The notes below the pieces were generated by a model that was not told the origin of the DNA, ran no database searches, and worked only from the letters and a program-made list of their open reading frames with translations. Below are positions 43,057 to 50,902 of a stretch of DNA of 51,832 nucleotides, one piece after another; positions within the stretch are counted from its first letter, which is position 1; every line of letters starts with the position of its first letter. Origin of the DNA: SYAC01 sp046048055 (GTDB lineage: Bacteria > Planctomycetota > Phycisphaerae > Phycisphaerales > SM1A02); the NCBI GenBank assembly GCA_046048055.1, contig JBJOGW010000090.1, positions 1 through 51,832 of the forward strand, in the 5' to 3' direction. The translations under genes and the position numbers were made by a program.

Positions 43057-44243
43057 GCCACCACCCCCAGCCGCTCGGCGCCCCGGGGCCTTCGCATGGC
43101 CAGGTTGAAGAGCAGGCCGGTGAGCATCCACATGGCCACCAGGCTGCTGCCGCCGTAGCTCACGAATGGAAGCGTGACGCCCGTGATGGGCAGCACGCCG
43201 ATGGTCATGCCCGTGTTGATGCACAGCTGGGTGAGAAAGAGCGTGGCCACACCCGTGGCCACCAGTCGCGCGAACGGCTCGCGGGCCAGCATGCCCACCG
43301 CCAGCGCGCCCAGGCCAAAGAGCATGCCCAGCGTCCACGTGACCAGGCCGCCCAGGAATCCCCAGCGGCAGCAGATCACGGCGAAGATCATGTCGTTGTG
43401 GTCCTCGGGCAGGCGGTTCAGGCGAACCAGGGAACGGGCCCTTTCCTGGCCCACGCCGGCCAGGCCACCGCTGCCCACCAGCGTCATGGCGCGGTCGGCC
43501 TGAAAGCCGATGTCGCGACTGTACCGCGTGTCGCCCTGAAGCTGCGCCAGCATGGCGTCCACGCGGTCGCGCTGGTGCGGCTTGAGAAACGGATAGGCCA
43601 GCGGCGCCACGGCCAGCGAGCCCGCCACCAGCAGCACCACGTGGCGCTTGCGGGCGCCCGCGGCCAGCAGCATGGCCAGCACCGCGGGGATGAACAGCAG
43701 GCTGGTTCCCAGATCCGGCTCCACCAGGATCAGGAACATGGGCGGCAGCGCCAGCAGCAGCGCGAGCACGAATCCGCCGAGGCGCCCGAGGCTCTCGCGC
43801 GCCCGAAGCCACTGGGCCACCGCCAGCACCGTGGCCAGCTTGGCGATCTCGCTGGGCTGGAACTCGAACAGGCCCAGGCTGATCCATCGCCGTGCGCCGT
43901 TCTTGGGCCGCACCAGCCACTCGGGCACGCCCGGCACCAGCACGAAGAGCAGCAGCGCCAGGCTGATCCAGTAAAGCGGCCAGGCCGCGCGGCGGATGGT
44001 GCGGGTGCGCGGCAGGCATGCGGCGACCGCGGCGATCACGCCCAGCACGGCGAAGATGGCCTGCTTTCGCGCCAGTCCCGGCTCGGTGGTGTCGATCGCC
44101 ATCACGCCCAACGCGCTGAGCAGCGCGGCCGCGATCACGGGAATCCAACCCGCGTGCAACCAGGACACGCTGCCGGCGCCGCGGCGGGCCAGCGCCACGC
44201 CCTCGCCCAGCGGGGAGAGCGACTGTCCGGCCATGGAGCTCAT
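43053..44243 (-). CDS. rodA: RodA/FtsW-family SEDS glycosyltransferase, probably RodA
   Basis: A 396-residue protein with about ten membrane helices. The SEDS signature is present: RPKNGARRWISLG-type loop with FEFQPSEIAK (about 115-130), VEPDLGTSL (about 170) and the PFVSYGGSSL block near the C-terminus. It polymerises lipid II into peptidoglycan for side-wall elongation together with its PBP2 partner, encoded just upstream. The ATG overlaps the mrdA stop (ATGA) and its own stop overlaps rsmG (GTGA). Confidence 0.92.
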   Translation of the reverse strand: MSSMAGQSLSPLGEGVALARRGAGSVSWLHAGWIPVIAAALLSALGVMAIDTTEPGLARKQAIFAVLGVIAAVAACLPRTRTIRRAAWPLYWISLALLLFVLVPGVPEWLVRPKNGARRWISLGLFEFQPSEIAKLATVLAVAQWLRARESLGRLGGFVLALLLALPPMFLILVEPDLGTSLLFIPAVLAMLLAAGARKRHVVLLVAGSLAVAPLAYPFLKPHQRDRVDAMLAQLQGDTRYSRDIGFQADRAMTLVGSGGLAGVGQERARSLVRLNRLPEDHNDMIFAVICCRWGFLGGLVTWTLGMLFGLGALAVGMLAREPFARLVATGVATLFLTQLCINTGMTIGVLPITGVTLPFVSYGGSSLVAMWMLTGLLFNLAMRRPRGAERLGVVA

Positions 44244-46618
44244 CCCTCGGGCGACTCCACATCGGGCGGGGTGACAACAGGATCGATCGGCCGTTCACGC
44301 TGCATGGATTCCTCGAGACGACGTTCCGACCGCCCCGGCCCCAGATAGCCCTCGTCCAGCAGAGCGTGCACCACCTGCTCCGCCACCGGCCCGGCGGTCT
44401 TGCCGCCACTTCCACCGTGCTCCACCACCACCGCGATGGCGTAACGCGGCACCGAGTCGGCACGGTCACCGGCCAGCCCGACGAACCACGCGTGGTCCAG
44501 CCCGCTCACCGTGCGGTCGCCGCGTCCATCCCCATCCTGGTCCAGCCGCAGCGGTGGCGCCTGCGCCGTGCCGGTCTTGCCCCACACCCGCACGCCCGGC
44601 ACCTGGAAGATCGGCTCCGTGGTCCCATCTCCGTAGCGGACATGATGCGCCGTGCCGTGCCCGGCCTCGACCGACTGGCGAAGACCCTCCAGCGCCCGCT
44701 TGACGGCGCGCGGTGGAATGCCCAGCGAGCCACCGCGACGGTCCGATGGCAGGGCCGCATCATCCTGCACGATGCGCGGATCGTGGATCTGACCGCCGCG
44801 CGCCAGCGTGGCGTAGGCGTTGGCCGCCTGCAGCGGCGTCCACGCAATGGGCCCCTGCCCAATGCCCATGATCACCGGCGTGAAGGCGTCGCGCCGAGCC
44901 TGCAACGCCTCCACCTGCGCGGTGCCGGGCAGGATGCCGCTGCTCTCGCCCGCCTCACCGCGCTCGGACGCGATCCGCGGTCCCTGCAGGCCCGTGCCAA
45001 GGGTCTGGCCCAGGCCCAGATCGCGGTACCAGGCCACCAGCCCCGGCAGGCCCAGCTTCTGCGCCACGGTGTAGAAGTAGATGTTGCAGCTGCGGCTGAT
45101 CGCGGCCTCCACGTCGAGCGCCCCACCGCACTGCACCGAGTGCGTGGTCATGCCGTACTGCGGTCGCCAGATCCAGCAGCGGGCGCGGTCCTTGTGGCCC
45201 GGAAAGAAGTGGCCGTCGCAGGAAATGGCCGCGTCCGCGGAGAGCTTGCCCCGAGCCACGGCACCGGCGTAGACCAGAGGCTTCACGATCGAGCCCGGCG
45301 GATAGACCGCCTGCGAGGCGCGGTCGAGTCCGGGCGTCAGCCGCCTTTGGTCGTCCTCGCTCAACTCCGCGGCGTCGGCCAGTGTGGGCCAGGAGCCCAG
45401 GGCCAGGATCTCGCCGGACTCCACGTCGAGCACCACGGCGGCACTGGCCAGCTTGGTGCCATCCGGCAGCGGGTAGCTGCCCGCGTGCTGCCATGGCTGC
45501 ACGCGCGTCAGGCCCAGCCGCGGGTTCAGGATGGCCTGCACGCGCGCCTGCAACGCGGCATCGATGGTCAGTCGCAAGTCCCGACCCTGCCGAGGATCCG
45601 TGCGCTGCGACACGCCCGTCTCCAGGTTGGTGTCCAACCGGCCACGCTCGCCGCGCAGGTGATCCTCGTGGGCCGCCTCCAGGCCGCGCGCACCGATGGT
45701 GTCCGGCGTGGGTCCGTAGCCGCCCGGATCCACGGTGCCGTCGGGTCGTGTGAAGGGTCGGCGAGAGAGATCCTCGCTCCATGCCTCCTCACGCACCGAA
45801 CCCACCACGTGGTCCAGCATCCCCTCGGCACGCAGCGTGACGGTGCCTCGCCGTCGCAGGGGCTGCGGCAGCGTGTCCAGGTCCATCAGCACGTCGGCGC
45901 CCTCCCACGGGCGCTCGCGATGCGTGGCATCCACGATCTCCACGGTGCCGGGCTGGTCGTCCCCAAGACGGCGCAGGGCAAAGGCGACCGCGTCCGGAAC
46001 CCCGTGCACCACCACATGGCTCATCTGCTGCTCGCGAATCGGATCCAGGCGGATCGAGTCCGCGGACTCCCCCGCGGCCATGCGCGCCGCACGCTGGCGC
46101 TCCCACGTGCGCTCGGCGCGACGCTGCACCTGCGTGCGCACCCGCTCCATGCGCTCCCGGAGCTCCGGGCGCGGCACCTCGGCCAGGTCCGCCACCCGAT
46201 CCAGCACCGCGTCGAGCTGCGCCTGCCATGCCGGCAGGCGGGCCTGCACCGCGGCCTGTCGCGCCTCGCGCGGAAGCCGGCTCCAGAGCGACCGCCCCAG
46301 GTCGCGACGGGCCTGCCGCTCGGCCCGCTCGCGCACCCACGAACCGTCGATGGCCTCGAAGTCCACGGCCACGTCCCAGCTGGGCATGTCGCGAGCCAGC
46401 ACGCGGCCGCGGCGATCCAGGATCGAGCCGCGCACGCTGGGGATCCAGACCGAGCGGTCCAGGCGGCGTTCGGCGGTCTCGCGAAGCTCCTCGCCGCGCC
46501 ACACGGTGAGCATCCACAGCCGCATCGTGAGCACGCCCACGGCCACCATCGCCAGCGCCGCCAGCAGTCCCAGGCGGCGCCGTGCCTGCAGGGCCACGGC
46601 GTTGGTGATGGCGGACAT
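44240..46618 (-). CDS. mrdA: Penicillin-binding protein 2, elongation transpeptidase
   Basis: A 792-residue protein, longer than E. coli PBP2 (633). One N-terminal membrane helix (about 17-38) is followed by RGSILDRRGRVLA (about 63-75), typical of class B PBPs. Transpeptidase motifs: SIVK (Ser443, Lys446), SCN (510-512) and KTG (681-683). The extra length lies mainly in a charged, helix-rich insert (about 92-200) in the pedestal domain. It cross-links the strands made by RodA. TAGCAT ends 6 bases before the ATG; no mreC/mreD precedes it. First gene of the mrdA-rodA-rsmG unit. Confidence 0.93.
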   Translation of the reverse strand: MSAITNAVALQARRRLGLLAALAMVAVGVLTMRLWMLTVWRGEELRETAERRLDRSVWIPSVRGSILDRRGRVLARDMPSWDVAVDFEAIDGSWVRERAERQARRDLGRSLWSRLPREARQAAVQARLPAWQAQLDAVLDRVADLAEVPRPELRERMERVRTQVQRRAERTWERQRAARMAAGESADSIRLDPIREQQMSHVVVHGVPDAVAFALRRLGDDQPGTVEIVDATHRERPWEGADVLMDLDTLPQPLRRRGTVTLRAEGMLDHVVGSVREEAWSEDLSRRPFTRPDGTVDPGGYGPTPDTIGARGLEAAHEDHLRGERGRLDTNLETGVSQRTDPRQGRDLRLTIDAALQARVQAILNPRLGLTRVQPWQHAGSYPLPDGTKLASAAVVLDVESGEILALGSWPTLADAAELSEDDQRRLTPGLDRASQAVYPPGSIVKPLVYAGAVARGKLSADAAISCDGHFFPGHKDRARCWIWRPQYGMTTHSVQCGGALDVEAAISRSCNIYFYTVAQKLGLPGLVAWYRDLGLGQTLGTGLQGPRIASERGEAGESSGILPGTAQVEALQARRDAFTPVIMGIGQGPIAWTPLQAANAYATLARGGQIHDPRIVQDDAALPSDRRGGSLGIPPRAVKRALEGLRQSVEAGHGTAHHVRYGDGTTEPIFQVPGVRVWGKTGTAQAPPLRLDQDGDGRGDRTVSGLDHAWFVGLAGDRADSVPRYAIAVVVEHGGSGGKTAGPVAEQVVHALLDEGYLGPGRSERRLEESMQRERPIDPVVTPPDVESPEG

Positions 46619-46624
46619 GTTTCG

Positions 46625-46630
46625 ATGCTA
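46625..46630 (-). promoter_or_regulatory. Leaderless-type -10 element (TAGCAT) of mrdA
   Basis: TAGCAT on the minus strand ends 6 bases before the ATG at 46618. Confidence 0.55.
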
Positions 46631-46655
46631 TCCACGGCTGGCGGCCGATCGCCGC

Positions 46656-46661
46656 TACCAT
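46656..46661 (+). promoter_or_regulatory. Possible -10 element (TACCAT) of ychF
   Basis: TACCAT would start transcription near 46668, leaving a leader of about 34 bases with AGGA at 46690-46693 before the ATG at 46702. Divergent from the mrdA element. Confidence 0.35.
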
Positions 46662-46701
46662 TTCCGCCCCGCGGCCTCGCCGCGCCCAGGAACCACCTCC
46701 C

Positions 46702-47790
46702 ATGGAATGCGGCATCGTCGGACTTCCCAACGTCGGCAAGAGCACCCTGTTCAACGCGCTCACCAGCGCGGGCATCGCCGCGGCCAACTACCCCTTCTGC
46801 ACCATCGAGCCCAACGTGGGCGTGGTCAGCGTGCCGGACGAGCGGCTGCAGTCCATCGCGGGCTTCATCAGGACCGAGAAGATCCTGCCTGCGAGCGTGC
46901 GCATCGTGGACATCGCCGGCCTGGTGCGCGGCGCCAGCGAGGGCGAGGGCCTGGGCAACAAGTTCCTCAGCCACATCCGCGAGGTGGACGCCATCCTGCA
47001 CGTGGTGCGCTGCTTCGAGGATCCCGACGTGATGCACGTCGATGGCGGCCCCGATCCGATCCGCGACATCGAGACCATCGACACCGAGCTGGCGCTGGCC
47101 GACCTGCAGGGCGTGGAGGCGAATCTGGAGAAGCAGCAGCGCGTGGCGCGAAGCGGCGACAAGGAGGCGATCGCGAAGGTGGCTTACCTGGAGAAGGCCT
47201 TCGCCTTCCTCCGCGACGGCAAGCCCCTGCGCGGCGGCACCTGGACCCCCGAGGAAGTGGCGATGGGCCGCGGCCTTGGGCTGATCACCGCCAAGCCGGT
47301 GCTCTACGTGGCCAACGTGAACGAGAGCGACCTGGAGGGCAAGGGCCCGATGGTCATGAAGGTGCGCGAGCGCGCCAAGGCCGAAGGCGGCGGCGTGGTG
47401 GTGGTGTGCGCCAAGATCGAGAGCGAACTGGCGGAGCTTTCAGAAAGCGACCGCAAGGAGATGCTCGACAGCCTGGGCATGAAGGAGCCAGCGCTCTCCA
47501 CCGTGGCCCGCGCGGCCTACGACCTGCTGGGCCTGCAGAGCTACTTCACCGCGGGCCCCAAGGAGATCCGCGCCTGGACGATCCGCAAGGGCGACACCGC
47601 CCCGCAGGCCGCCGGCGTGATTCACACCGACTTCGAGAAGGGCTTCATCCGCGCCGAGTGCTACCTGGTGAAGGACCTCGAGGCGCTTGGCAGCGAGAAG
47701 GCGATCCGCGAGGCGGGCAAGCTTCGCAGCGAGGGCCGGGCCTACGTGATGCAGGACGGCGACGTGGTGCACTTCCTGTTCAACGTTTGA
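46702..47790 (+). CDS. ychF: Redox-regulated ATPase of the Obg-related family
   Basis: A 362-residue protein, the standard YchF/OLA1 length. GLPNVGKSTLF is the P-loop; VDIAGLVRGASEGEGLGN is switch II; NVNE stands where GTPases have NKxD, which is why the family prefers ATP. The C-terminus (about 275-362) is the TGS domain. It binds ribosomes and is linked to stress responses in other bacteria. Single-gene unit, divergent from mrdA. Confidence 0.96.
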   Translation: MECGIVGLPNVGKSTLFNALTSAGIAAANYPFCTIEPNVGVVSVPDERLQSIAGFIRTEKILPASVRIVDIAGLVRGASEGEGLGNKFLSHIREVDAILHVVRCFEDPDVMHVDGGPDPIRDIETIDTELALADLQGVEANLEKQQRVARSGDKEAIAKVAYLEKAFAFLRDGKPLRGGTWTPEEVAMGRGLGLITAKPVLYVANVNESDLEGKGPMVMKVRERAKAEGGGVVVVCAKIESELAELSESDRKEMLDSLGMKEPALSTVARAAYDLLGLQSYFTAGPKEIRAWTIRKGDTAPQAAGVIHTDFEKGFIRAECYLVKDLEALGSEKAIREAGKLRSEGRAYVMQDGDVVHFLFNV

Positions 47791-47829
47791 GGCGGCAGCC
47801 TCCGGAATGCAGGCACCGAAACCGCCTTC

Positions 47830-47847
47830 CAGGGCCGCAAGGCCCTG
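47830..47847 (+). terminator. Short hairpin after ychF
   Basis: CAGGGCC, GCAA loop, GGCCCTG, 39 bases after the ychF stop, followed by AATTCTGTGATTTT. Confidence 0.5.
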
Positions 47848-47993
47848 AATTCTGTGATTTTACGGCGCAAATCCGAGTTCTGACTTGCCCGCGGTGCATT
47901 TCGGACACAGTGGAGCGGTTACTGGGCTACCCCAGCCCCTCTCGGTCCCTTCCCTTCCCCCTTTTCCTTTCATACGAGAGAGAGAACAGAGCT

Positions 47994-48827
47994 GTGCAGA
48001 ACCACGTGATTTTCCGTGCCGCTGTTGTTTTTGGCGCCGTCGCCGCGCTGACGTCGCTTGCCAACGCGAGCATCACCAGCATCTACAAGACCAACGCCGC
48101 GGGCGGTGGCAGCGGCAACGGAGTCGCCGACACGCTGTTCCGGTACAGCTCGCTGGCCAACGTGGCCAGCAACACCGGCGCCACGAGCAGCTCGATCAGT
48201 CCCTCGATTGGCGACTCGAACTACACCTTCATCTTCGGTGACTTCACGCAGTCGCAGACCACTGCAGGAAGCATCTACAAGACGCTGTACAACGCGCAGG
48301 GCCGAATCTCGCAGATCGTGCGCTACACCGCGCTTTCGAACGATCCGCTGTACAACCTGCGCACCAACACCGGTGGCCAGGTCTTCAACATGACCGGCTT
48401 CGGCGGCTCCGGTGGCTGGGATCGCGAAGACGACTTCTTCCACGACGGCACCTACTTCTACCGCAACCAGACCGTGAGCGGCGGAAGCGCCGGCGTGACG
48501 CGATACGGCTCGTTCACCGACCTGATCAACGCCACCAACGGCACCTACTTCAACTACGGCAACGGCTCCAGCGCGCGATACGGCTACAACGACCGCTTCT
48601 TCGCGTTCGAGGGCAAGTTCTACCGCACCAACACCGGCGGCCCCGGTGGCAGCGTGAGCAGCTTCGCCGTGTACAACAGCTTCAGTGACCTGGTGAGCGG
48701 CACCGTGGCGCAGACCATCAACAGCGCCAACTGGGCGCGCGGCGACATCTTCATCGCCGTGCCCACTCCCGGCGCCGCGGCGCTGGTCGGTCTCGCGGGC
48801 CTGCTGGCCCGTCGCCGCAAGGTCTGA
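47994..48827 (+). CDS. Secreted protein with VPTPGA-type C-terminal sorting tail
   Basis: A 277-residue protein from GTG (GAGAGAGA upstream). Signal peptide about 1-24 (ends LANASI). The body is rich in Gly, Asn, Tyr, Phe and Thr and contains several YxxxSFTDLxxxTN-like stretches, suggesting a beta-propeller-like or kelch-like surface fold, which is inference. The tail is AVPTPGAAALVGLAGLLARRRKV: PEP-CTERM plan with Thr for Glu. Own terminator (48851-48883). Shares its tail with the proteins at 79, 2235 and 49044. Confidence 0.75.
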   Translation: MQNHVIFRAAVVFGAVAALTSLANASITSIYKTNAAGGGSGNGVADTLFRYSSLANVASNTGATSSSISPSIGDSNYTFIFGDFTQSQTTAGSIYKTLYNAQGRISQIVRYTALSNDPLYNLRTNTGGQVFNMTGFGGSGGWDREDDFFHDGTYFYRNQTVSGGSAGVTRYGSFTDLINATNGTYFNYGNGSSARYGYNDRFFAFEGKFYRTNTGGPGGSVSSFAVYNSFSDLVSGTVAQTINSANWARGDIFIAVPTPGAAALVGLAGLLARRRKV

Positions 48828-48850
48828 TCGCGGACACTTCGCTCGTGAAC

Positions 48851-48883
48851 CAGGAAGCCCCGGCCTCGCGCCGGGGCTTCCTG
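48851..48883 (+). terminator. Intrinsic terminator of the sorting-tail gene
   Basis: A perfect 14-bp stem (CAGGAAGCCCCGGC / GCCGGGGCTTCCTG) with a 5-base loop, 23 bases past the stop and followed by CCTTTCC. Confidence 0.85.
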
Positions 48884-49043
48884 CCTTTCCGGGAGCCTCC
48901 CCTCCGACCTGCCGATGCAATCCCGGGGAATCTTCGGACTTCGGTGAGGGGGCGCGGAGCTGGATTCCGTTCATCCTCCTGAGGGGCGATTGTCGAAACC
49001 GTCGCCCCCGAGAGATTCAGCCAATTCGTACCCAAGGCCCCTC

Positions 49044-49676
49044 GTGCGTCCCACCCCCCTCCTCGTCGCGACGATCCTCGCCAGCCCCCTTTCAGCGAAC
49101 GCGTCAGTCATCCTCACCGATGGCGATTTCGGAACCGCCACGCTGGGCAACTACGGCACCACGACCACCTCCCGTCTCGCCAACGGCGGAGACCCGGACG
49201 CGCGAATCCAGGTCACGACCGTCTCGGGAACGGGCACCGGAGGCCTGATCATCAACGCAGCGGCCGTGACCGGCCCACTTGAGGGGGCCTCGTTCAACTT
49301 CGGCCTGTCGGTGCTGAAGGGAGCGGGCTCGTTCGGAGAGGGCCAGTCGATCGGACTCGTGATCAAGCAGGGTTCCACGATCTGGTTGCAGAACCTGTAC
49401 GTCACAGGCGTGCGGAGCAACTGGACAAGCCAGACCTTCTCCGGAACACTGCTCTCCACGAACTTCACCCGCGTGTCCGGCTCGTCCACCGGTGGTCCGA
49501 TCCTCGACGGCAGCGTGACCACCTACTTCGGATTCTCGGCCTCGAACAGCAACAGTGGCACGCTGACCCAGTACTACGACAACTGGACGCTCGGCATCGA
49601 CACGACGGCCGTACCAGCACCCGCCGCATTCGGCCTGCTCGCCATGTGCGGGCTTGCCGCGCGTCGGCGCGCCTGA
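49044..49676 (+). CDS. Secreted protein with VPAPAA-type C-terminal sorting tail
   Basis: A 210-residue protein. The GTG start (AAGG six bases upstream) gives a signal peptide (about 1-21); a TTG at 48990 is the next possible start but adds a Pro-rich run unlike a signal. The body is Thr/Ser/Gly/Asn-rich and probably all-beta, with no named family. The tail is VPAPAAFGLLAMCGLAARRRA, the PEP-CTERM plan with Ala for Glu. Only 7 bases separate it from the convergent mraY stop. Fourth such protein in the window. Confidence 0.75.
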   Translation: MRPTPLLVATILASPLSANASVILTDGDFGTATLGNYGTTTTSRLANGGDPDARIQVTTVSGTGTGGLIINAAAVTGPLEGASFNFGLSVLKGAGSFGEGQSIGLVIKQGSTIWLQNLYVTGVRSNWTSQTFSGTLLSTNFTRVSGSSTGGPILDGSVTTYFGFSASNSNSGTLTQYYDNWTLGIDTTAVPAPAAFGLLAMCGLAARRRA

Positions 49677-49683
49677 CATCGGT

Positions 49684-50886
49684 CTACCGCACCTTCAGCA
49701 GCACCATGGCCACCATGGCCAGCAGCACGCCCAGGATCCAGAACCGGGCCACGGTCTGCGTCTCCTTCCAGCCTCCCAGCTGGAAGTGATGGTGGATCGG
49801 TGCGCAACGCAGCACGCGGCGGCCCGTGCCGGTGAGCCGGCGCGTGAACTTGAACACGCCCATCTGCACGAGCACGCTCACCGCCTCCAGATAGAAGACC
49901 CCGCCCACCACCACCAGCATGAACTCCTGGCGCACCGCCACGAAGATCACCGCCAGCAGCCCGCCCAGCGCCAGGCTGCCGGTGTCGCCCATGAACACGC
50001 TGGCAGGCTGGCAGTTGAACCAGAGAAAACCAAGGCACGCGCCGCTCATGGCCCCCGCCACCACCATCAGCTCGCGCGCCGCGGGAATGTGCGGCACCAT
50101 CAGGAAGTAGCTGGCCCGCGGGCTGATGGCGATCCACACCACCGCCAGCCCCATGAGCCCGGCGATGATCATGAGGCCCGTGGCCAGCCCGTCCATGCCG
50201 TCCGTCAGGTTCACCGCGTTGCTGGTGCCGACCACCATGAAGGCCACGAGCAGGGTGAACAGCCCCGCGCCAAGCACGATCACGCCCGGCGCCACGTTGG
50301 GCGGCTGCACCAGGCTCTCCAGCGCGGGTGTGGGCGGATAGGTGCGCTGGAACGGCAGGTTGAGCACCAGCTCGTCCACCGAACCGGCGCCCTTGAAGAG
50401 AAACCAGCCCGCCAGTGCGGCGATGCCGCTCTGGAAGAGCAGCTTCTCCCAGGGGAACAGGCCGTCGCGCGCACCGGGCTGGCGGCGTGCCGCGTTCAGC
50501 TTGAGCCAGTCATCCACCCCGCCCAGGCATGCCAGCATCACCATCACGATCAGGGCCACCTGCACCTGGCGGCTGTGGCGGAAGTCGGCCAGCAGCATGC
50601 ACGTGGCCAGGATGGCACCCACGATGAGCAGGCCGCCCATGGTGGGCGTGGCGGCCTTGGACTTCATCAGCTCGTTCAGGGAAAGATTGTGGAACTCGGG
50701 GTTGTCGCCCACCTTGCGCTGCCGGAGCCAGCCGATCACCCCCGGTCCGGCCGCCCGCACCATCGCGAAGGCCAGCAAGGCCGCCAGGAAGGCGCGGAAC
50801 TCCACCTGAAAGCTGAGCTGCACCAGCGGGTACAGGCCCCACTCGTCCAGGCGGTTCTGCAGGGATTCGACCAGGATGGGAAACAT
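49684..50886 (-). CDS. mraY: Phospho-N-acetylmuramoyl-pentapeptide-transferase
   Basis: A 400-residue protein with about ten membrane helices; E. coli MraY has 360, so loops are longer. It joins UDP-MurNAc-pentapeptide to undecaprenyl phosphate to make lipid I. Motifs: GGVDDWLKL (about 125), NAVNLTDGMDGLA (about 235-247), FMGDTGSL (about 295) and APIHHHFQLGGWKE (about 360). It follows murF by 16 bases, the normal dcw order. Confidence 0.95.
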   Translation of the reverse strand: MFPILVESLQNRLDEWGLYPLVQLSFQVEFRAFLAALLAFAMVRAAGPGVIGWLRQRKVGDNPEFHNLSLNELMKSKAATPTMGGLLIVGAILATCMLLADFRHSRQVQVALIVMVMLACLGGVDDWLKLNAARRQPGARDGLFPWEKLLFQSGIAALAGWFLFKGAGSVDELVLNLPFQRTYPPTPALESLVQPPNVAPGVIVLGAGLFTLLVAFMVVGTSNAVNLTDGMDGLATGLMIIAGLMGLAVVWIAISPRASYFLMVPHIPAARELMVVAGAMSGACLGFLWFNCQPASVFMGDTGSLALGGLLAVIFVAVRQEFMLVVVGGVFYLEAVSVLVQMGVFKFTRRLTGTGRRVLRCAPIHHHFQLGGWKETQTVARFWILGVLLAMVAMVLLKVR

Positions 50887-50902
50887 GGGCCGCTGGCCCG
50901 TT

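Noticed and set aside
40237..43158. Long plus-strand open frame (about 970 codons)
   Set aside because: Antisense to dinG and rsmG; rich in Arg, His, Gln and Ala as typical for shadow frames.
44366..47032. Long plus-strand open frame across the mrdA region
   Set aside because: Antisense to mrdA; no family motif and no ribosome site.
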